Source of the DNA: Streptomyces sp. HM190
GTDB taxonomy: Bacteria; Actinomycetota; Actinomycetes; Streptomycetales; Streptomycetaceae
Direction: 5' to 3'
Length of the DNA stretch: 64,000 nucleotides
Assembly: GCF_009857135.1 (NCBI RefSeq)
Contig: NZ_CP047318.1
Location: forward strand, 6,820,001 to 6,884,000
Shown here: in pieces, positions 52,860-61,040 of the stretch
How positions within the stretch are numbered: position 1 is the stretch's first letter
Layout of the letters: every line of letters begins with the position of its first letter
Program-made: the position numbers and the translations under genes
The notes under the pieces: generated by a model
The model's database searches: none
What the model was told of the DNA's origin: nothing
Seen by the model: the letters and a program-made list of their open reading frames with translations, nothing else

Positions 52860-54905
52860 TCACGTCCGGGTTTCCGGCAGGTCCCAGCGGGCCAGGTCGC
52901 GCAGCCACGCCGCCGCCGAACTGTCCGACGGTGCCCGCCAGTCGCCGCGCGGCGACAGGGAACCGCCGGCCAGGACCTTCGGCCCGTTCGGCATGGCCGA
53001 GCGCTTGAACTGGGCGAACGCGAAGAAGCGCCGACAGAAGTACTCCAGCCAGTGCCAGATCTCCGGCAGGTCGTACGCCACCCGCTCGCCCTCCGGGAAC
53101 CCGGGCGGCCAGTCGCCCGCCTGCGCGTCCCGCCAGGCGTGCCAGGCCAGGAACCCGATCTTCGACGGCCGGTAGCCGTAGCGCAGCACGTGGAACAGGG
53201 TGAAGTCGTGCAGCGCGTACGGGCCGATCTTGGACTCCGTGGACTGGAGCTCCTCGCCGGGCACCAGCTCCGGGCTGATCTCCGTGTCCAGGATCGCCGC
53301 CAGCGTCTCGTTGGTGTCCGGGTCGAACTGGCCGCTGCTGATGACCCAGCGGATCAGGTGCTGGATCAGCGTCTTCGGCACACCGGAGTTGACGTTGTAG
53401 TGGCTCATCTGGTCGCCGACGCCGTACGTGCACCAGCCGAGCGCCAGCTCCGACAGGTCGCCTGTGCCGAGGACGATGCCGCCGCGCTGGTTGGCCAGCC
53501 GGAACAGGTAGTCGGTGCGCAGCCCGGCCTGCACGTTCTCGAAGGTGATGTCGTACACCGGCTCGCCCGAGGAGAACGGGTGGCCCATCTCCTTCAGCAT
53601 CAGCCGGGCGGTCGGGGTGATGTCCAGCTCCGCCGCGGTGACCCCGAGGGACCGCATCAGCTTGTGCGCGTTGCCCTTGGTGTGCTCGCCGGTCGCGAAG
53701 CCGGGCAGGGTGAAGGCCAGGATGTCGCTGCGCGGGCGGCCCGCGCGGTCCATCGCCCGCGCGGCGACGATCAGCGCGTGCGTGGAGTCCAGGCCGCCCG
53801 ACACCCCGATCACGATCTTCGGACCGCCGATCGACGCCATGCGCTGCTGGAGGCCCGCGACCTGGATGTTGTAGGCCTCGTAGCAGTCCTGGGCCAGCCG
53901 GGCGGGGTCCGACGGCACGAACGGGAACCGCTCGACCCGGCGCCGCAGCCCGAGGTCCGCGGTCGGCGGGTCGAGCCGGAACACCACCTCGCGGAACGCG
54001 CCGGTACGCCCGGACAGCGTCCGGCGGTTGTCGTCGAACGTGCCCATCCGGTGCCGGGACTGCCGCAGCTGGTCCAGGTCGACGTCGGCCACCGCGTACT
54101 GGTCGCCGTCGGGGAAGCGGTCGGTCTCGGCGAGCAGGGCGCCGCTCTCGTAGATCATGGTCTGGCCGTCCCAGGACAGGTCGGTGGTCGACTCGCCCTG
54201 GCCGGCCGCCGCGTACACGTACGCGGCGAGGCAGCGCGCCGACGCCGACCGGCACAGCAGCCGCCGGTCCTCGGCCCGGCCGACGGTGATCGGGCTGCCC
54301 GACAGGTTGACCAGGACGGTCGCGCCGGCCAGGGCCGCCTCCGCGCTGGGCGGCACCGGCACCCACATGTCCTCGCACACCTCGGCGTGCACCACCAGGC
54401 CTGGGACGTCCTCGGCGGTGAACAGCAGGTCCGGACCGAACGGCACCTCCGCCCCGGCGACCCGGATCGTCCCGCCCCGCTCGTCGTCGCCCGCGGCGAT
54501 CTGGCGCTTCTCGTAGAACTCGCGGTAGTTCGGCAGGTACGACTTGGGCGCGATGCCGAGGATCCGCCCGCGGTGCACGACCACCGCGCAGTTGTAGATC
54601 CGGTGCCGGTGCCTGAGCGGGGCACCGAGGACGAGCACCGGCAGCAGGTCCGCCGACCCGGCGACCACGGTGCGCAGCGCCGTCTCGACGTCGTCGAGCA
54701 GCGCGTCCTGGAGCAGCAGGTCCTCGATCGAGTAGCCCGACAGGCACAGTTCGGGGAAGACGGCGACGGCGACACCGTCCTCCGCACAGCGGCGGGCCTG
54801 CCGCAGCACCGCCTCCGCGTTGGCGGGCGGGTCGGCGATCGCCGCGTGACCGGTGCAGGCGGCGACCCGCGCGAAGCCGTGGCTGTAGAGCGACCAGAAG
54901 TTCAC
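52860..54905 (-). CDS. nadE: Glutamine-dependent NAD+ synthetase
   Basis: A 681-aa two-domain enzyme that amidates nicotinic acid adenine dinucleotide. The N-terminal nitrilase-type glutaminase domain (about 1-290) has the Glu in VFPELCLSGYS, Lys in GIAPKSYLPNY and Cys in VVHAEVCEDMWV. The C-terminal synthetase domain has the PP-loop IGVSGGLDST and segments LPGFATGEHTKGNAHKL, RGGIVLGTGDLSELALGWCT and SKIGPYALHDFTL. Length fits the actinobacterial/mycobacterial NadE type. The GTG start overlaps the stop of the small ribbon-helix-helix gene, so they are coupled. Confidence 0.96.
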   Translation of the reverse strand: MNFWSLYSHGFARVAACTGHAAIADPPANAEAVLRQARRCAEDGVAVAVFPELCLSGYSIEDLLLQDALLDDVETALRTVVAGSADLLPVLVLGAPLRHRHRIYNCAVVVHRGRILGIAPKSYLPNYREFYEKRQIAAGDDERGGTIRVAGAEVPFGPDLLFTAEDVPGLVVHAEVCEDMWVPVPPSAEAALAGATVLVNLSGSPITVGRAEDRRLLCRSASARCLAAYVYAAAGQGESTTDLSWDGQTMIYESGALLAETDRFPDGDQYAVADVDLDQLRQSRHRMGTFDDNRRTLSGRTGAFREVVFRLDPPTADLGLRRRVERFPFVPSDPARLAQDCYEAYNIQVAGLQQRMASIGGPKIVIGVSGGLDSTHALIVAARAMDRAGRPRSDILAFTLPGFATGEHTKGNAHKLMRSLGVTAAELDITPTARLMLKEMGHPFSSGEPVYDITFENVQAGLRTDYLFRLANQRGGIVLGTGDLSELALGWCTYGVGDQMSHYNVNSGVPKTLIQHLIRWVISSGQFDPDTNETLAAILDTEISPELVPGEELQSTESKIGPYALHDFTLFHVLRYGYRPSKIGFLAWHAWRDAQAGDWPPGFPEGERVAYDLPEIWHWLEYFCRRFFAFAQFKRSAMPNGPKVLAGGSLSPRGDWRAPSDSSAAAWLRDLARWDLPETRT

Positions 54906-55144
54906 CGGTTTCCTCCGTGGACACCCCGGTGTGCGACCGGGGAGGAAGTGCGCTCCTGCGGAGCAGGATGGGGAGCCGGAACGCCGTCGGGGCGAGCGGG
55001 CGTCTCCGCCGCCGGGCCGAGGGCGGACTCCAGCAGATGGATGATCTCCGAGTTGAGGGACCGCCGATCGGTCCGGGCTCGATCCACGAGACGTTCATGG
55101 AGGTCAGCGGGCAGGCGGAGAGAGATCCGCTTCTCAGGATCCAT
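54902..55144 (-). CDS. Arc-like ribbon-helix-helix DNA-binding protein
   Basis: An 80-aa protein. The RHH fold is clear in EKRISLRLPADLHERLVDRA and RTDRRSLNSEIIHLLESAL (residues about 4-43): a beta strand with alternating basic/polar residues, then two helices. The second half is a Pro-rich tail. Such proteins bind short palindromes as dimers and are often antitoxins, but no toxin-like ORF is adjacent. Its stop overlaps the nadE start (GTGA). A perfect palindrome lies 8 bp before its ATG. It may therefore autoregulate the pair and adjust NAD synthesis. Confidence 0.82.
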   Translation of the reverse strand: MDPEKRISLRLPADLHERLVDRARTDRRSLNSEIIHLLESALGPAAETPARPDGVPAPHPAPQERTSSPVAHRGVHGGNR

Positions 55145-55152
55145 GCGGGAAT

Positions 55153-55169
55153 GATGCCACGGTGGCATC
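55153..55169. promoter_or_regulatory. Perfect palindrome upstream of the RHH gene
   Basis: GATGCCAC-G-GTGGCATC (55153-55169), two perfect 8-bp arms around one base, ends 9 bp from the RHH start codon. The size and closeness suit an RHH-family autoregulatory operator covering the transcription or translation start. Confidence 0.6.
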
Positions 55170-55184
55170 GGGGCGGCGCCGGGG

Positions 55185-55406
55185 GGCCTCCGGCGCCGGC
55201 AGCTCGGCGTCCAGTGCCGCGGCCTCCGCCGGGTCGGCGTACGGGTCGGCGTACGGGTCGTACAGCGAGACGGCGAAGGCGAAGTCGAACGGCCGGAGCA
55301 GCTCCAGCAGCCGGCGGCCGACGCGGCCGACGCGGGAGGCGCCGATGGCCCCGACCCGGCGGCCCACGGCGCCGAGGGCCGCGGTCTCGGCGGGCGCGTC
55401 GTGGTG
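55185..55406 (-). pseudogene. Remnant of a D-2-hydroxyacid dehydrogenase gene
   Basis: A reading frame shows APAETAALGAVGRRVGAIGA, then SRVGRVGRRLLELLRPFDF and SLYDPYADP followed by AEAAAL. This is the NAD-binding glycine-rich loop, helix and Asp-bearing second strand of D-isomer hydroxyacid dehydrogenases. The catalytic domain and both termini are absent. Small in-frame duplications (VGR; a 12-bp GGCGTACGGGTC repeat near 55239-55262 giving DPYADPYADP) show decay. It sits next to the RHH palindrome and divergent from the carboxylesterase. Confidence 0.65.
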
Positions 55407-55550
55407 CGCCCCCGTCCTGCACTCTCCGGCACCCTCCGGTACGCCAAATGGCCGTCAAGGATCCCCCAGGACCGGAATACCGCGGGGGGATGTGGTGCTC
55501 TGATGTGCACGACGGTTCACGAGCGACGGGTGTGAGGAGCTGGTGAGCGT

Positions 55551-57134
55551 ATGACGGCAGACCGGCCGGACCCCGTGGTCCGCACACCGTACGGAGACGT
55601 CCGCGGCAGGTACTCCTACGGGGAGGGGTACGAGGACGGGATCGCGGTCTTCCGCGGCATCCCGTACGCGGCCCCGCCCTTCGGCCCCCGACGGTTCCGC
55701 CCGCCCGAGCCGCCCGAGCCCTGGGACGGCGTGCGCGACGCGGGTGCCTTCGGGCCGACCCCGCCGAAACCGGCCTACTCGGAGGCCTTCGCCCGCTACC
55801 TGTCCGACCCCGTCGTCGCGGGCGACGACTGCCTCAACCTCAACGTGTGGACGCCGGAGCCCGGCCCCGGGGCCCGGCTCCCCGTCCTGGTCTGGATCCA
55901 CGGCGGCGCACTGACCAGGGGCTCGTCGATGATCCCGGTGTACGACGGCAGCGCCTTCGCCCGCGACGGCGTGGTCCTCGTCTCGCTCAACTACCGTCTC
56001 GGCGTCGAGGGGTACGGCCTCTTCCCGGACGCCCCGCCCAACCCCGGGCTGCGCGACCAGCTCGCCGCGCTGGAGTGGGTCCGGGACGCGATCTCGGAGT
56101 TCGGCGGCGACCCCGACCGGGTGACCGTCTTCGGTCAGTCGGCCGGCGCCATCAGCATCGGCGCCCTGCTCGTGGCACCCCGCGCACGGGGTCTGTTCCA
56201 GCGGGCCGTGCTGCAGAGCGGGCCGCCGGAGGCCCTGGCCCGGGACAAGGTGCGCCGCATGGTGCGCCGGATGGCCGCGCGGCTGAAGGTGCCGGCCACG
56301 GCCGCGGCTTTCGCCGACGTGGACCGGTCCCTGCTCGCCGAGGCACAGGCGGAGGTCGGCCGGCTCAGCAGCCCGGTCCTGGGCGGCCCCGCCTTCGGCA
56401 TCGTCGTCGACGGCGAGCTGGTGCCGCGCGACCCTCTGGAGGCCCTCGTCGAGGACGGCGCCGCCCACGACATCGGCCTCCTCCTGGGCTGGACCCGCGA
56501 CGAGCACCGCCTCTGGCTGGTCCCCGGCGGCCTCCAGGAGCGCCTCGACCGGCTCGGCACGGTCGCCCTGGCCGGTGCCCGCGCCCGCTGCCACTGCGGC
56601 CCCGAGGTGCCCCGCCGCTACCGAGAGCTCCACCCCGACCTGAGCCCCGCCGACCTGGCCGGCCGGCTCGTCACGGACCACCTCCTCCGCGTGCCCCTGC
56701 ACCGCGTGGCGGACGCCCGCCCCGCCCACGCCCCCACCCACGTCTACGAGTTCGCGTGGCCGTCGAACCTCCCCGGCCTCGGCGCCTGCCACGCCCTGGA
56801 GCTCGGCTTCGTCTTCGACACCGGAGACACCGCCGCCTCCGTGAAACTCGCCGGCGAGCACACCCCGCGCGCCCTCGCCACGACCCTGCACGACGCGTGG
56901 GTCCGCTTCGCGACGCACGGCGACCCCGGCTGGACACCCTGGGACGCCACCCACCCCGTACGGATCTTCGAAGCCCCGGACGACCGCCGCGTCGCCCTCG
57001 GCCCCTACGACCGCGAGCTGGCCCTCTGGGCGCAGGACGCGCTGCGTCCTCGCAGAACCCAGGGCGCCGGAACCTTCACGACCACCGGAGGATCCGCCCT
57101 GCCGGCTCTCCGCCGCTTCCGCCGGACCCCCTGA
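55551..57134 (+). CDS. Type-B carboxylesterase/lipase
   Basis: A 527-aa alpha/beta-hydrolase of the carboxylesterase type-B (para-nitrobenzyl esterase) family. It shows the N-terminal FRGIPYAAPPFGPRRFRPPE, the type-B signature DCLNLNVWTPE, the oxyanion HGGALTRGSS, the nucleophile elbow VFGQSAGAIS, and a C-terminal catalytic His in ACHALELGFVFDTG. There is no signal peptide, so an intracellular esterase is likely. The acid of the triad is expected near GWTRDEHRLWL. Substrate unknown. A hairpin follows before the convergent anti-sigma gene. Confidence 0.93.
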   Translation: MTADRPDPVVRTPYGDVRGRYSYGEGYEDGIAVFRGIPYAAPPFGPRRFRPPEPPEPWDGVRDAGAFGPTPPKPAYSEAFARYLSDPVVAGDDCLNLNVWTPEPGPGARLPVLVWIHGGALTRGSSMIPVYDGSAFARDGVVLVSLNYRLGVEGYGLFPDAPPNPGLRDQLAALEWVRDAISEFGGDPDRVTVFGQSAGAISIGALLVAPRARGLFQRAVLQSGPPEALARDKVRRMVRRMAARLKVPATAAAFADVDRSLLAEAQAEVGRLSSPVLGGPAFGIVVDGELVPRDPLEALVEDGAAHDIGLLLGWTRDEHRLWLVPGGLQERLDRLGTVALAGARARCHCGPEVPRRYRELHPDLSPADLAGRLVTDHLLRVPLHRVADARPAHAPTHVYEFAWPSNLPGLGACHALELGFVFDTGDTAASVKLAGEHTPRALATTLHDAWVRFATHGDPGWTPWDATHPVRIFEAPDDRRVALGPYDRELALWAQDALRPRRTQGAGTFTTTGGSALPALRRFRRTP

Positions 57135-57194
57135 ACCGGCGGGACGGGCGAGCCCACGGCGCGGTGCCTCCCCGCCACCGAGATCATGATCTGG

Positions 57195-57227
57195 GCCCCG
57201 CCCCGCCGCCACGGCCGAGGGCGGGGC
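57195..57227. terminator. Hairpin between esterase and anti-sigma genes
   Basis: GCCCCGCCC (57195-57203) pairs with GGGCGGGGC (57219-57227) around a 15-nt loop, in the convergent space. A perfect 12-bp palindrome, AGATCATGATCT, lies just before it (57181-57192). Confidence 0.55.
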
Positions 57228-57229
57228 GG

Positions 57230-58075
57230 TCAGCCGGGGAGGGCGCCGCGTACGACGCTTCGGCCGGAGTGGGCCGGGTTCCCGTTGTCCTCCTGCGCCG
57301 ACACGTCGATCAGGGGGTAGCGGCCGAGGTCGATCCGCGTGGGGAGCGGCAGCGTGGCGGTGCCGTCCGGGCCGAGCACGCCCATCGCGACGAGGCGGGT
57401 GTGGGTCCGGTCCATGAGCCACACCTCGTAGTAGCCGTCCGTGCGGGGCAGACCGGTCACGGTCACCGTCACCTCGCGGTCGGCCTCGGCCCCACGGACC
57501 AGGCGAACCGTTCCGGCCGCGCGGGGCACGGCCAGCGGGGCCAGGCGGCTCGGCGGGCCCGCCTCGGCCTTCGGCGGACCCTCGTCGAGCTGCCACGCGG
57601 TGACGGCACTGCCCAGCAGCGCCCCCACGACGAGACTCGCGGCGGCCGCCAGCACGGCGGGTCGGCGCAGCCACGCACGACTGCGACCGGGACGGTGCCC
57701 CCCGCTGCCGCCGCTGTTGCCGGCACCTCCGGGTCCGTCAGAGCCGTGCAGAACAAAGGGTCGGGCAGGTGCGTCGGCTGCGCCGACCCGGCCGACCCCC
57801 GTCGTGCCGTCGTCGTTCCCCGCAGGTCGCTGCGGGGGCGTGTCCGTGTCCCTGTCCAGTTCCGCCGCGATCGCGTGCCACACCGTGTCGGGTGGGGCGG
57901 TCAGGAAGTCGTCGGTCGACACGTCCCGGGCGGCACGGACCACGCGCCGTAGCCGGCCGAGTTCCTCGCTGCAGCGCGGGCACCGGGCCAGATGGTCCCG
58001 CTGGCGCGGGGTGAAGCGGGCGTCGGCCGCGAGGGCGAGGTCGGTCAGCTCGTCCGCGTCCAGGTGCTGCGCCAT
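57230..58075 (-). CDS. RskA-type anti-sigma factor
   Basis: A 281-aa single-pass membrane protein. The cytoplasmic N-terminus has the zinc-binding anti-sigma motif HLARCPRCSEELGRLRR (H-x3-C-x2-C, about residues 28-45). A Gly-rich linker leads to a membrane helix (about 140-165, AVLAAAASLVVGALLGSAVT) and an extracytoplasmic RskA-like domain with LPRTDGYYEVWLMDRTHTRL and YPLIDVSAQEDNGNPAHSGR. It should hold the ECF sigma factor at 60227 inactive until regulated proteolysis. AGGGGAGG precedes the ATG at 58075. It is the last gene of the minus-strand group. Confidence 0.9.
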   Translation of the reverse strand: MAQHLDADELTDLALAADARFTPRQRDHLARCPRCSEELGRLRRVVRAARDVSTDDFLTAPPDTVWHAIAAELDRDTDTPPQRPAGNDDGTTGVGRVGAADAPARPFVLHGSDGPGGAGNSGGSGGHRPGRSRAWLRRPAVLAAAASLVVGALLGSAVTAWQLDEGPPKAEAGPPSRLAPLAVPRAAGTVRLVRGAEADREVTVTVTGLPRTDGYYEVWLMDRTHTRLVAMGVLGPDGTATLPLPTRIDLGRYPLIDVSAQEDNGNPAHSGRSVVRGALPG

Positions 58076-58401
58076 GCTGCACCTCCCCTCGTCACGGCGG
58101 TCGGAGCGGCCGGGGCGGTCGGACCGGGGAGCCGGGGCCACGGTCCGTGCCGCCCGGTGTCGGGGCTCTCCTCGGCACCGGGCGTACCCCCGCGGCCGGC
58201 GGGCTCCCCGGCAGCGGCTCCTTCCCCGCTGCCGGCCGTTGTCCCGCCGTCCTCCCCGGCTCTCTTCTCTGCCTCTTCCGCCTCGTCGGCGCCGGCGGTT
58301 TCACCGTCCTCGACTGTCGCCTCCTGCTCGGCCGGCCTCCCGTCGTGTGCCGGGGCGGCGGCCGGCAGCCGGTCGGTCAGGGTCTCCTCCGCGTCGGACA
58401 T
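58045..58401 (-). CDS. Possible acidic low-complexity protein before the anti-sigma gene
   Basis: The only coding-like sequence in the 367-bp gap between sortase and anti-sigma. ATG 58401 opens a 118-residue frame, beginning MSDAEETLTDRLPAAAPAHD, rich in Glu, Ala, Gly and Pro, with high third-position GC in its first 50 codons. Its end overlaps the anti-sigma start by 31 bp. There is no ribosome site, but a -10-like TACGCT (58414-58409) would give a leaderless mRNA. It resembles no family I recognise and may be spurious. Confidence 0.4.
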   Translation of the reverse strand: MSDAEETLTDRLPAAAPAHDGRPAEQEATVEDGETAGADEAEEAEKRAGEDGGTTAGSGEGAAAGEPAGRGGTPGAEESPDTGRHGPWPRLPGPTAPAAPTAVTRGGAAWRSTWTRTS

Positions 58402-58442
58402 GGACAGCAGCGTAGGGGGCGGGGGGACTTCGCGGGCTGGAC

Positions 58443-59144
58443 TCATCCGGTGGGAGTGACCGGGAGCGCCGTCACCACCAAGTTCCTCTGGTAGCCGCCG
58501 CGTTCGGGGTCGAACGGGGGCGCGCAGGTGATCATCGTGAGGACCGGTCGGCCCGTCCTGGCGAACGTCGAGGCGGGCAGCTGGTCCTTGTCCACGCGGA
58601 CGCGGGCGACGACCCGGTACGTGACCGGCGGCGCGTCGGTCCGCCGTACGGTCACCTCGTCGCCCGCGCGCACGTCGAAGAGGGCGGCGAAGGCGCCGAG
58701 GTCGCCCGTGCGGGAGTCCACGTGTCCCACCATGACGGCGGAACCCGAGGGCGCCCCCGGCGCGGGGCCGAAGCGGTACCAGCCGACCTTCTGGGGATCC
58801 TCCGGGATCTCGGCACTGCCGTCCGGGGCCACCCCGCGTGCCTCGACCGCGGCGTGGAGACCGACGCGCTCGATGTCGAGCCACCGCGGGGAGGCGGCGG
58901 ACGCGGGCCTGGTCGGCGCGGTCGACGTGGCCGGTGCCGTCGGCGGCGAGCCTGGGTCCTCCGCCCGGACGGGCGGCGTCGCGGGGGGCGACGCGGCCGT
59001 CCGGGCGTCGAAGTCCGTGGCCGGCGGCAGGCTCTCGCGGGACGGTGCCAGCGCCAGCACCGTGGCCCCGGACACCGCCAGCAGCACGATCGCCGCGGTC
59101 CGCAGTCGCCGCCGGAGCCACGGGCCCGGACCGGTGTCAGGCAC
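58443..59144 (-). CDS. Class F sortase
   Basis: A 233-aa membrane-anchored transpeptidase-type protein. One N-terminal helix (RTAAIVLLAVSGATVLALAP), an Ala/Pro/Thr-rich wall-spanning linker (about 35-80), then the sortase barrel. The catalytic residues are His in VMVGHVDSRTG, Cys in LTMITCAPPFD and Arg in FDPERGGYQRNLVV. Class F sortases of actinobacteria have few known substrates. The GTG at 59144 overlaps the DUF4397 stop; GTG 59162 is an alternative. Tight linkage to the DUF4397 surface protein suggests they work together. Confidence 0.9.
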   Translation of the reverse strand: MPDTGPGPWLRRRLRTAAIVLLAVSGATVLALAPSRESLPPATDFDARTAASPPATPPVRAEDPGSPPTAPATSTAPTRPASAASPRWLDIERVGLHAAVEARGVAPDGSAEIPEDPQKVGWYRFGPAPGAPSGSAVMVGHVDSRTGDLGAFAALFDVRAGDEVTVRRTDAPPVTYRVVARVRVDKDQLPASTFARTGRPVLTMITCAPPFDPERGGYQRNLVVTALPVTPTG

Positions 59145-59949
59145 GGTTTCGGGACACCACACGGCGGGCGGTCAGCGCGCCGGCGAGGCCGAGGAGGCCG
59201 AACCCGGCGACGTACGCCGGCCATGCGTCGGCGTCGTTGGTCGCCCCGGCGTTCACACCCGAGGGAGCCGAGTGCATGCCGGTCAGGGTCTGCACCTTCA
59301 GGGCGAGGTTCTTGTCCGCGGCGCTGCCCCACGCGTAGACGATGGTGGAGGTGCCCTCCTTGAGGTCGAGGTCGGCGGGACCGATGGCGACGTCGTTGGT
59401 GCCGGCGAGCACGACGTCCGCCGAGACCGTGCCGGCGTCGACGGTCGCCGTGTCCTCCTTCGGGTTGACGAGGTCCTTGAAGACCGGTGTGCCGCCCGCC
59501 CTGACGTCGACGGCCGGAGCCGCCGCGACATGACGGACCGTCAACCGGGCCTTCCCGGCGGCCACGTCGGAGGTGTCGTTCACGTAGGCGTCCAACTGGG
59601 GAGCGCCCTCGGCGTTCAGGTGGGCGACGACGGTCGCGTTGGCCCCGGCGGGAACCTCGACCGTCTTCTGGATCGCGGGCTTGCCCTTCGGGTCCGCCCC
59701 GGCCTTGAAGACCTTCAGGTCGTACGAGCCGGCGGGAAGCGGCTGCGGGTCCGTGAGGGTGCCCGGTTTGAAGTCGGGAATCAGTTCGTCGCCGTTGGCG
59801 TACACGTCCACGTCCAGGCCCGGTACGGCGTGGAAGACGGAGACCATGGCCTTGTCGTCGTCGGCGGCGGCCGCGGTTCCGGCGCCGCCCAGGGCGAGCG
59901 CGAACAGACCGAGAGAAGCCGCTGCGGCAACAGGGGTGCGCGAGATCAT
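59137..59949 (-). CDS. DUF4397 surface protein with C-terminal anchor
   Basis: A 270-aa exported protein. Signal peptide about 1-29 (VAAAASLGLFALALGGAG). Two DUF4397 repeats follow: MVSVFHAVPGLDVDVYANGD with AGSYDLKVFKAG, and ARLTVRHVAAAPAVDVRAGG with SADVVLAGTNDVA. The C-terminus is a hydrophobic segment (WPAYVAGFGLLGLAGALTA) and a basic tail RRVVSRNRA, the shape of a cell-wall sorting signal, yet no LPxTG-like motif precedes it. It overlaps the sortase start, so the pair is coupled. It is divergent from the sigma factor across 277 bp. The function of DUF4397 is unknown; an envelope or matrix role is inferred. Confidence 0.9.
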   Translation of the reverse strand: MISRTPVAAAASLGLFALALGGAGTAAAADDDKAMVSVFHAVPGLDVDVYANGDELIPDFKPGTLTDPQPLPAGSYDLKVFKAGADPKGKPAIQKTVEVPAGANATVVAHLNAEGAPQLDAYVNDTSDVAAGKARLTVRHVAAAPAVDVRAGGTPVFKDLVNPKEDTATVDAGTVSADVVLAGTNDVAIGPADLDLKEGTSTIVYAWGSAADKNLALKVQTLTGMHSAPSGVNAGATNDADAWPAYVAGFGLLGLAGALTARRVVSRNRA

Positions 59950-60030
59950 GACTGGCTGTCCCTTCGACGGCCCACTCCCTGTGAGTGAGTGCACCAGGAC
60001 TTCGGTGCGCGTCCCGACGGAGGATGCAGA

Positions 60031-60075
60031 TTCTTTTGTGGGTTCTTTTGTGGTTCCTTTGCGGTCCTTTGGTCG
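60031..60075. repeat. Four helically phased 11-bp repeats in the divergent sigma/DUF4397 region
   Basis: TTCTTTTGTGGG (60031), TTCTTTTGTGG (60043), TTCCTTTGCGG (60054) and TCCTTTGGTCG (60065) follow one another with a period of about 11 bp, one helical turn. This is an AT-rich patch between divergent genes. The same region has an inverted repeat, CGATGCG (60142-60148) with CGCATCG (60171-60177). Candidate binding sites for the sigma/anti-sigma circuit or the neighbouring MerR protein. Confidence 0.6.
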
Positions 60076-60226
60076 CTCCTCCGCCGGTCCTCCGTCATTG
60101 CGCCGCCCGGTCCTTCGGCCCACGCTCCAGCGGGTCCATTTCGATGCGCTAACGCTGCACGTTGCGTCGTCGCATCGTTTCGACGGACGGTCGTCGTGTC
60201 GTAGTCCTTCGACCTCGGAGCTCAAG

Positions 60227-60880
60227 ATGGCCACTGCTCGGCCCGACACCCACCTGAGCGCCGACGTGGAGCGCACGCGTCCGCGCGACCCCGGCCCCGA
60301 CCGGGTCCACGCCCCGCTCCCGCCGCACGAGGAGACCGGCGACGACACCGAACTCGCCCGGCGGTTCCACGCCGGGGACGAGGAGGCCGTCGCCCTCGCG
60401 TACCAGCGGTGGGGCTCCCTCGTGTACACCCTCGCGCGGCGCTCCCTGAACGATCCGCGCGACGCCGAGGACGTCACCCAGCAGGTCTTCCTCGCCGCCT
60501 GGCGGGGACGCGCACGGTACCAGCCGGAGCGCGGAGCCCTGGGCGGATGGCTCGTCGGCATCACGCGCCACGCGATCGCGGACGCGCACGCGGCACGGGC
60601 CCGCCGCGCCGACATCGAGGGCATGTCCGCGGCACAGCAGGAGGAGGCCGTACGGCACTGGGGTGTCGACGAGAGCCAGGCCGCCGTCGACCGGGTCCTC
60701 GTCCTGCAGAAACTCCAGTACCTGACGCCGGTGCAGCGGCGCCTGCTCGGCATGGCCGTCTACGGAGACATGACACAGAGCATGATCGCCGAGCAGACGG
60801 GGTTGCCCCTCGGCACGGTCAAGAGCCACATCCGCAGGGCCCTGCACTCACTGCGACGGGTGATGGAACCGTCCGCCTGA
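60227..60880 (+). CDS. ECF RNA polymerase sigma factor (SigK-like)
   Basis: A 217-aa group 4 sigma factor. After a 40-residue charged lead, region 2 spans about 45-120 (ELARRFHAGDEEAVALAYQR, DAEDVTQQVFLAAWRGRARY). Region 4 covers about 160-215 (LTPVQRRLLGMAVYGDMTQS, then IAEQTGLPLGTVKSHIRRAL, the -35-binding HTH). A membrane RskA-type anti-sigma factor lies in the divergent group, the usual partner. The LitR-like MerR gene downstream also recalls the litR-litS pairing of S. coelicolor. CGGAG precedes the ATG at 60227. Confidence 0.93.
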   Translation: MATARPDTHLSADVERTRPRDPGPDRVHAPLPPHEETGDDTELARRFHAGDEEAVALAYQRWGSLVYTLARRSLNDPRDAEDVTQQVFLAAWRGRARYQPERGALGGWLVGITRHAIADAHAARARRADIEGMSAAQQEEAVRHWGVDESQAAVDRVLVLQKLQYLTPVQRRLLGMAVYGDMTQSMIAEQTGLPLGTVKSHIRRALHSLRRVMEPSA

Positions 60881-61040
60881 TCAGGGTGGGCGCGGCCGGT
60901 GGGCGGGTGGCCGGGCGGCGGGGGCGCACAGGTGGAACAGAGGGTCGGGCAGCGGCGCGCGCATCCGTACACCCGTCGGACGGGGAATACCTGACATCCC
61001 CCGAGGTCCGGGACATCGGATACGGCGCTGGAGGCACACG

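Noticed and set aside
54902..55406. Toxin-antitoxin pair with the RHH protein as antitoxin
   Set aside because: The only adjacent sequences are nadE and a dehydrogenase remnant; no toxin-like ORF fits.
59137..59220. LPxTG sorting motif in the DUF4397 protein
   Set aside because: The residues before the hydrophobic tail contain no L-P-x-T-G or close variant.
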